Source of the DNA: Tribonema minus
Taxonomy: Eukaryota > Sar > Xanthophyceae > Tribonematales > Tribonemataceae
Assembly: GCA_017506865.1 (NCBI GenBank)
Contig: JAFCMP010000537.1
Span: 496,001 to 560,000, forward strand
Direction of reading: 5' to 3'
Length of the DNA stretch: 64,000 bases
The notes beneath the pieces are model-generated. The model was not told the DNA's origin, did no database searches, and saw only the letters and a program-made list of their open reading frames with translations. A program made the position numbers and the translations under genes. Positions 47,801 through 56,800 of this stretch are shown here, one piece after another (position 1 is the first letter of the stretch; every line of letters begins with the position of its first letter).

Positions 47801-50800
47801 TCACCCACATGAATTCATGAATTCATCGCATGCAGCCTGTGATCCATGTACATGGAGATGTAGGCTGCCACCCCCGCTTGCAAAGTTCAAAATGACTATC
47901 GAATGGACGAATTGTTGACCCTTGCACGACGTGCTCTGCCTGCAAAACATGCCAATGAAGGCATTAGCAATCTGCTTTTGCAGAGTGTCTAGTCTGCCTA
48001 CATTTTAAATCGATGATTTCCGGTCCTGTCGCGGACCATGCACACGAAAACACATGCTGTCGCTCTTACCTTGCAGAGGTCTAGCCTGTCAATGGAAACT
48101 ATGATTTTAGGGCCTTTGGTGCTGTGCTCTGTGATGCGCACTAAAAAAACAGATGTTGTCGCCCTCACCTTGCAGAGGTCTAGCCTGTCCATAGATACAA
48201 TGATGTTGCGGCCTTCAGTGTCGTGCTCTGTAATGCGCCCATGAAAAAGCATGCACACACAGAAACACATGATGCCGCTCTCACCTTGCAAAGGTCTAGC
48301 CTGTCTATGGACACGATGATCTTGCGGCCTTCAGTATCGTGCTCTGTGTTGCGCACATGATAATGCATGACTGCAGCAGCGGCGACCACGGTTATTGGTG
48401 GAAGGCACTTGCGCCTGACCACTCCTTGTCACCTAGAGCTCTAGAATTTTTTGATTCGCTTCTATCAAAACACATGCTGTCGCTCTTACCTTGCAGAGGT
48501 CTAGCCTGTCTATGGACACGATGATTTTGCGGCCTTTGGTGACGTGTTCTGCACGCAGCAGCGCCATTTGCTGCCGCACGTGCATCGTCATCCTGAAGTC
48601 GTCAGGATTGATGCCCATGGGGCAGATCGACACCTGTATAAAAGGCGATGAGGATCGTCAGAGTTGTAGACTTCATTGTATATGTATGTGGCGTGAATTG
48701 ACGTGACTTAACCCTTGGAATGTTCTAAATGCATGCGAAGATTATTCTGAAGTGTTGACAGTATTGACCCCCATGGGGCAGATGGACACCTGCGCACAGG
48801 CCAGGAGGGTACGTATATGACAAGGTATGCATGTATGCATATGATGGGAATACATACCCGTGTGTAGAGCGCACAACGGCGCGAGGAGGACTGACAGTTG
48901 TATGTACTTCAAAGTATATAACAAGGTATGCCTGTGTATAGCGTCAACACAACTTGTCCGTTGACATATTACAGGTCCATGTCATGTCATCCTGAAGTCA
49001 TTAGGATTGATGCCCATGGGGCAGATGGACACTGCGCAGAGGCAATGAGGACCGTGAGACGAGTAGGCGTTACGCATGCATGTATGCAAACGGTGGGAAT
49101 ACAAACCCATGTGTAGATCGCACACGGAGTCATCAGCAACATGGGGAAGATGAACACCTGCGCAAAGGCGAGAAGGACTGTCAGTCGTACGTGCTTTTTT
49201 ATAAAGCAAGGCATGCATGTAAATGGCGTCTATCAACATGGCTTACCCCTCACTATGTTATGATTCCATGTGAAGGTCATCATGAAGTCGCCGCCATTGT
49301 CAGATGGACACTTGCAAAAGGTGAGAAAGACTGTCAGTGTTGTGCACATGGAGTGGTAGGTGCATTAGCGGCTGATGCAAGGGTCCAACCCCGCTGAGAT
49401 TGCAGACGCTAAGAACGGTGTATGAGCACAGATCAAACATCTTACACATAACGGCGACACCAGGAAGTGCTCAAACATGAACTTTCATTCGTGACGGCAA
49501 CTGTGCACACAAAAACAAAACCGACACAACATGACATGAGAGCACTGGATAAGCCTCCATGGCGAGCTTGCATAAGTGTCACGGGATGCAACAACAGGGA
49601 GATGGCTCAGACATTGAACTTCCATATAATATTACTGTATTTCAAGGAGTATGAACATACAAAAGACTTGTTGAACTTGCTTAGCGCTCACCGATATGAG
49701 CCGCCCCGCGTACTCGATGCGACTCGGGTACGACTCGAGACCGAGTATGCGAGTACATGAGTTGAGGAAGTGGCGCACGTAGTCAAAGTGGTTGAAGCTC
49801 ACGAGGTCCGCGCCCAAGATGCCCTGCAGCAGCTCCGTGCGCACAGGAAGCATCCTGCGATGATTCAACGTATGAACGTGAATGTGAACGCAAGAATGAA
49901 AACTATGCCCATGGGGAAGATCGTGGCTTTGTGCGCGCGGGCACATGATGCCAGAATCCAGTGCATGAACTCAAACATCACAAATATGCAGATGAGCATC
50001 AAGATGGACTCAGCGGCGTAGAGCAACTCCGGCTTAGGCGCGAAAACCATATACTTGGCTACGCAATAGCAAGGCATGCTCCACATGCAAGCCGTCCCAA
50101 AGGCGTAGGACGAGCAGAGGTGCGCGTCAATGTTTTTGTCATAATACGCAGTAACGCGACATGCCGCAACACGGCCACCAAGGACGACATGCCCTTAGAG
50201 GTCTGTGGAGAGGGGGGCCAGTGCAAGGAGTGGCCCTGACCCTAACCCTAATCCTACAGCATGGGACTACAGCCCGAAACACAGCCGTCGTAGCGTGCCT
50301 AGTAGAATTTCGGTGCAAGAAATGTGCAGCATGGCACTGCACGCGCCTAGTAGAATTTCCGGGCAATAAGTGTACAGTGTGGCACTGTAGTAATGCAACC
50401 CCAGAACAAGCTACCAGAATATGCCGGGACAACTGCCAAAAGGGGCAGTGTGAAAGGTGAACTGACCCTAACCTAACCCTAAATTAGGGTTTGGGTTAGG
50501 GTCAACCCTGGACACCACAATGCGGGTAAACCAAACGTGCCTGTAGGACTCCGTGGACGGGAAGGGGCCCAACCCTTACCCTAGGGCCTGACCCTAACTC
50601 AGCATGGAGCTGCAGCCCGAGACACAGCTATCAAAACGTGCCTGTAACGTCCGGTGTAGGAAGCGTGCAGCATGGAACTGAGCAATTGCGCCCCGAAACA
50701 ATGCTATCACGTGCCTGTAGAACTCCGTGGACGGGAAGGGGCAGTGCAGGAAAAAGCCGCACGTGACCTCTGGGAAGCGCTTGCGCAGCAGCGCCGGCAG

Positions 50801-53800
50801 CAGCATCAGCTCATAGTCAAAGACCAGCACCTGCCATCAGCAAGAACGATGATGACAGCAATAATGAGACAGCAATAACAAAGGATTGCGACAAGCTTGA
50901 ATGCACTGGTTTCCGTTGCCTGCGGGTGGGAGTTGTTGTGAGGGTTAGCATCAGGGCCGCCAGCAGCATCAGCTCGTAGTCAGAGACCAGCACCTGAAAT
51001 CAGCAAGAATGACGATGACAGCAGTAAGCTTGAGCGCACTGGTTTCCACTGCGAGCGGGCGTGTTTTGTTACAATGACGTTGGCAATCAAAAGTGCTGGC
51101 GTCCACTGCATTGGGTTAGGGTTGACCCTAACCCTAACCCTAACCCTAACCCTAAGGAGTAGGCGGGCCCTGTGGCAGCAACATCAGTTTGTGGCCAAGT
51201 GGCCAAAGACCAGTACCTGAAGCTTCACATTTGACTTTAATGTGAACTTCCAGAAAGGATGAGCGCTGCTGCAACGCACCAGGTCCCGCTCCGCGTGGAC
51301 CTCTGCCACCGCGTCAAGGTACAGCCTGTTGGCATGCGCGTATGCCTGGCACTGACTCAACTTTAACTTTAATATGAGAACAACGAGGCACCATCCACTT
51401 CAACCTTGACTCCAAATCAAACTTAAAATTCAGCTGTGAATTGAAATATATAACAATGATGAGCACTGCTGCAACTCACCAGGTCCCCTCCTCTGCCACT
51501 GCATCCAGGAACAGCCTGTTGGCGTGCGCCTCGCGCTGACCCAACTTGCACTTCAATACAAAACTTCAACTCTAACTTGAACATTGCGACGCTCCAGGCC
51601 GCCCTCTTTGCAGACCTCCGCGACTGCGTCGAGGAACAGCCTGTTGGCGTGCGCGTACGCCTCGCACCAACCAAACTTCAAAGAACTTCAACTTCATGAC
51701 ATGAAGATCACCTTCGCCTTCACCTCATACTTTTACGCACCAGGTCCCCCTCCTCGTAGACCTCCGCCACTGCATCCAAGAACAGCCTGTTGGCATGCGC
51801 ATATGCCTCGTACTGGCCCAGGAAGTTGTCGAGGAGGCCCTCGTTGAGCGACGCGGGTATGCAGTGGAACAGCGGCCACAGCACGCCCTGGCAGAACTGG
51901 TCGTAGCACAGGTCCTGCACGTCCTGCGCAACAGAAAACATAACGGCGGGCGGATGGCGCGCAAGAGTTGAATTGAGGGGAGACAAGTGGGCGCAGCGTG
52001 CGATGGGCGCAGCATGCGAATGGCGCGCATGCGATGGGGTTGAGGCGAGGCGAGCGGGCGAAGGAAGATGCGGCGTGCGAATGCTGCGCCGAGAGCAGGG
52101 TCCAGCGGCGGCGCCAGTGGTGGGCAAGAGTTAGTTGATTTGAGGGGATACACGTGTGCAAAGACGCAACGCGCGAGAGCAGGGTTTAGCGGCAGTGACA
52201 GTGGAGCGGCAGCCACAGCACACCCTGGCAGAACTGGTCGTAGCAGAGGTCCTGCGCGTCCTGTAGAGCATAAGTTGATGGCGCGCAGGAGTGAACTTCA
52301 AGTAAGGCCCAATCATTCACTTCAGCAAAGTCAGAGAGTGTGATGCAGTTTTTCAGTTCTGGAACAGCGGCCACAGCACGCCCTGGCAGAACTGGTCGTA
52401 GCAGAGGTCCTGCACATCCTGCGCAACAGAAAACGATGCGGCGTGCGAATGGCGAGCATGAATTGTGTTGAGAGGAGACAAGTGTGAGACAAAGCAACGT
52501 GCAAGAGCAGGGTTTAGCAGCAGTGACAGTGATGCACCACCCTGGCAGAACTGGTCGCAGCAGAGGTCCTGCGAACTGAATTCATTGCGGCGCGCGAATG
52601 GCACGCATGGGATGGGTTTCAGGATACAGAGGCCAAAGAGCGTGGAAAAGGTGCGCAGAGAGCAGGGTTCAGCGGCGGTAGAGGAGGTCACGCACAACTC
52701 ACAGAGCAAAGGCGCAATGACGTGCGGGTGGGGTCGGGGGTATGCGTGAATACGACACGTAACGCAGCGCAACAGCACGTCAACATCTATGGGAGCACCG
52801 GCGTGCAGGCGCGCTGCGCCTAAAGCCTCACGTCAACCAAAAACATAAAAAAAGAATCAAGTGCTCAGTTCTCAGCACCTGTGCTCACCTTCAACAGGAA
52901 CATTGTACTGCGCATTGAGCCTCCGCTGTGCGTGCGGCCGCAAACATGCGTCCACCTGCGCTCCGTACCTCTAACTCCGAGCCTACCTACCCTCAGGGTA
53001 CGTGCTCAGTGCTCAGTGCGCCGCAGCGGCTCTCGCCTCCGACAGGAACACCGGCGTGCGGTCGTGCTGCGCATCGAGGCGCCGCCTCAAGTGCGGCCGC
53101 GAACATATGCATCCACCTCCAAATCAGTAGTCACCTTGAAGATGTGTGCTACTTCGACGACTCTCACAGTGCTCAGCAGCGGCGCTCACCTCCGACAGGA
53201 TCACGGGCGTGCAGTCGTGCTGCGCATCGAGGCGCCGCCGTACGTGAGGCCGTGAACACGCGCCCTCCCTAGCCGTAACCCAAATATTATCCCTCAACCT
53301 AATTATAGCCAAACCTAACCTCAACCCTATCTACCTACAATCCGCAACGCTGCTCACCTCTGACAGGAACACCGGCGTGCAGTCGTGCTGCACATCGAGC
53401 CACCGCCTTGCTTGCGACCGCAAATATGCATTCTCCTGCACACAAATTCACTAACTCCAAGCCTACCTAACCTCAAGAAACGACTTCAGTGCTCAGCAGC
53501 GCTACGCACCTCTGACAGGAACACCGGCGTGCAGTCGTGCTGCACATCGAGCCACCGCCTTGCTTGCGACCGCAAATATGCATTCTCCTGCACACAAATT
53601 CACTAACTCCAAGCCTACCTAACCTCAAGAAACGACTTCAGTGCTCAGCAGCGCTACGCACCTCTGACAGGAACACCAGCGTGCAGTCGTGCTGCACATC
53701 GAGGCGCCGCCTCAAGTGTGGCCGTGAACACGCGCCCCCCGTCACCTTGATTATAACCCTAAACCTACCCCAAGTCTAAGCCTAGTCCACCTACAATCTG

Positions 53801-56800
53801 CAAAGCTAACTCTAGGCCAACCCTACATGATCCTCTTCAGGTCTCAGCAGCAGCGCTCACCTCCGACAGGAACACCGGCGTGCAGTCGTGCTGCACATCG
53901 AGGCGCCGTCGTACGTGCGGCCGTGAACACGCATCTACCTCCGAGCCTGGCCAGCTGACCCAGCGGATGGTGTTGTTGGCGCGCTTGAGGGCGTCCACTG
54001 CGCTCTTGAACGCACCCTGGGGTCCACATAACAGCCAGTATGATTAATCAGGGGGGGGAGTTAGTGCTGTGACTTGCTGGTGGTGTCAGCCGTTTGAACC
54101 CAGGAAAGGGGGGGGGGGGGGGGGGGGGGAGTCTGGGTCGCTGATTGACACAGCTGTTTGGGCTTGGTAGCGTGCTGCTGCTGTTGGACAAGGTATGATT
54201 TATGTCGAGGCATGTCGAGGCTACATGAGGTTAGGACATCATCTTCTTCACCTGTCAGCTTGTGTCACACGTTGGACTTGCCCTACCGTTGAGCAATGTG
54301 CATACGACGCTCTCTTCAACCCACCGCACCAGGGTCTCATGCAACAGTGGCTGCACACTGGTCAAAGCATTATGAGCGCACTGCGCACTCATGTCATGCA
54401 CATGTACAACCAGAATAAATAGGCCATGAAGTTTGACCATGTGAAATGCTCACAATTAATACGCAAATTACGGCAGGACGAGATGCCTAAAGCTACCTGT
54501 CTCTTCAATGACTTGCGAGTGCATATTTACAAAAACGTTGAAGTATGGGCCTCGCTGCTGTGCATCACCACATGACATCGCTCGCGTGCTGCAGATTACT
54601 GTACAAGCAAAGTGTTTATGGTCGTCAACAAGCAGCGTTGCAGTCACTACAAGTTCATGGATGATGGCAGCAAATGGCCCAGAGCATTCGCACGGATGGG
54701 GGTACGCTGGTGTATACGTGTATACCACGGTCCGCTTGCAGTACGTTACGGTAGAGGACCCCTGCGTTGCTGTATACGTGTCGACATGCAGCATTGCAGT
54801 CAGCTGCAGCTAACAGCGCTACCGCTTTAGAGGAATAAATCAGCGGAGCATCAGGGCGATTTCAAAGCGCCGTTGTGAACAGCTGGCACCCCTTGTGTAC
54901 CTGTCAATGAATGTATTCTGAGTTCACCTGAGTTCATCAGGAACCTCTGCACACCCTTACAGGCCCTGCTTATGTTCACATGGTTAGCTCGCCATTTGGC
55001 AGGATATGCCATTGCTGGCTGCAATGATCCCCCATAGGCAGTGTATGCTATCAGCAGCTGCGATACAGATCCCATGCCTGCCAGTTGTATACCTTCTTTT
55101 GCACCATGCGCTGCCAATGACGACCTCGCACGTGCAAGGGCTAGGGCTAGTGGTGCTAGGACTAGGGCTACTAACTGAGCATCACCACTGACACTGAGCA
55201 CGTGATAGGTCAAGGCTACTGGCTGAGCATCACCACCGTTACTGAGCTCAGTAGGGGTAAGGGCTACTGGTTGAGCATCGCCTAAGTGAGTGAGCATGCG
55301 CCTGGGGTAGGACTTCTGGTTGAGCATCGCCACCGCTAGCGTTATCTGGTTGAGCATTACCATTGATACTGAGCACCAGCTAGGGTTGCAGCTACTGGTT
55401 GAGCATCACCGCAGACAGTCTAGCACGCGATACAGTAGGACAGTGACTGAGCGTCGCCACTGCCAGTGAACACGCGCGCGCTAAGGTTTGGGACTACTGT
55501 TGAGCACCATCCCAGACACTGACCACGCGCTCTAGGGTCAGGACTACTGGTTGAGCATCACAGACAGTGAGCACGCGCGACTAACCCTGACCCTAACCCT
55601 GACCCTAAGGTCAGGGCTACTGGTGAGCATCACCGCAGATAGGGTCTACTTTGTTGAGCATCGCCGCCGACGCCTGCGCACCTGGCTCTCCTCGTATATC
55701 CATATGTTCTCGTCCTCGCCGCGCCTGATGTGCACTGGCTTCCGACATGCGCATATGATCAACTTGTGACGCTCCCCCACCACCCGTGAGCCCACTCCAG
55801 GACCGTGCTTGGACCTTTCCCGGATCGTCCCCAGCTGGTCATGCAACCGCTGCGAGGGCCGAGACGCAACCATCACCATTCAGAGCTGTGGTTAAGGGGT
55901 GGTCCGGCAAGTGTGGACAAGGTGTGGTGCTGCGCTTGCAAGCCATGCACACGGCAAACTCATATGTGACATTTGTACCTACCTACCCTTTTGCGCTGAG
56001 CACTGAGCACTCATCGGCAGTTGCCAGTTGGCCAGCGTAACCACTGAAAGCGCAAGGGCATGCAATGCCTGGTACACTTGCAGTTGGCGGAGGACTTGAA
56101 GTTAGGGCTAGCGCCAACCTACCCCTCCCACACAGGCAAGCCGCCTTCAACCCATAAATATGTCCCCACATAATGGGGAATCATGGCAGAATGTGATAGA
56201 TCCTGCTGGTCCTCGCTTTCAAAAGCTCTGATTGCAGGGCTCTGTCACAGTGAACGGCAAATGGAGGGTGCTCTGAAGGTGCTCTGGTGCTTTTCACCAC
56301 ATCAGACCTTGCAACTGTTATGCAGCGAGGGCTTCGAGCAACCTAGCCCGTAACCCTAAACCCCAACCCTAACCCTAAACCCAACCCTAACCTTGGGGGC
56401 ACAGCCGCAGGCACCAGCTACTGCAGCAGAGACATCCCCTCAGCGTGGCGCCATGCGCGTCATGTAATCTGAGGGATGCCACACGAGCACATCGCCATGT
56501 CAACGCAGCAGCGCATCGGGCGGGCTGCCGTGCCGTGCCCACCTGCAACTGCTCCAGCTGCGGCTGACAACACTTGCGCAGAGCCCCCGCGGTTCGACTC
56601 GCTCTGTAGTGCACCTGCCGCCTGCGTTCACGACGCCCATCCCCCTCAATCCTCCAAACGCGAGCGGCGGAGCGTATATTCATGAATGAATGAATGATTG
56701 AGTGAATGAAGGGTCACCTGTAACTGCTCCAGCAGCCCCGTCTCCGCGCTCTTCTCCTCCTCCTCAATCTGCCCCACATCCTTGTTGGAGCCAAACGCGC

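Noticed and set aside
50711..50830. TPS exon ending at a GT donor (GTGATAG, 50710)
   Set aside because: It would put the next exon out of frame and add an extra His. The GC donor four bases earlier restores FYR-MLPVRTELL.
53939..54016. TPS exon ending at 53939 (GAG|GTAGAT donor)
   Set aside because: The frame continues through this site without interruption to CTPVFLSE and a better GTGAGC donor at 53861, as TPS homology requires.
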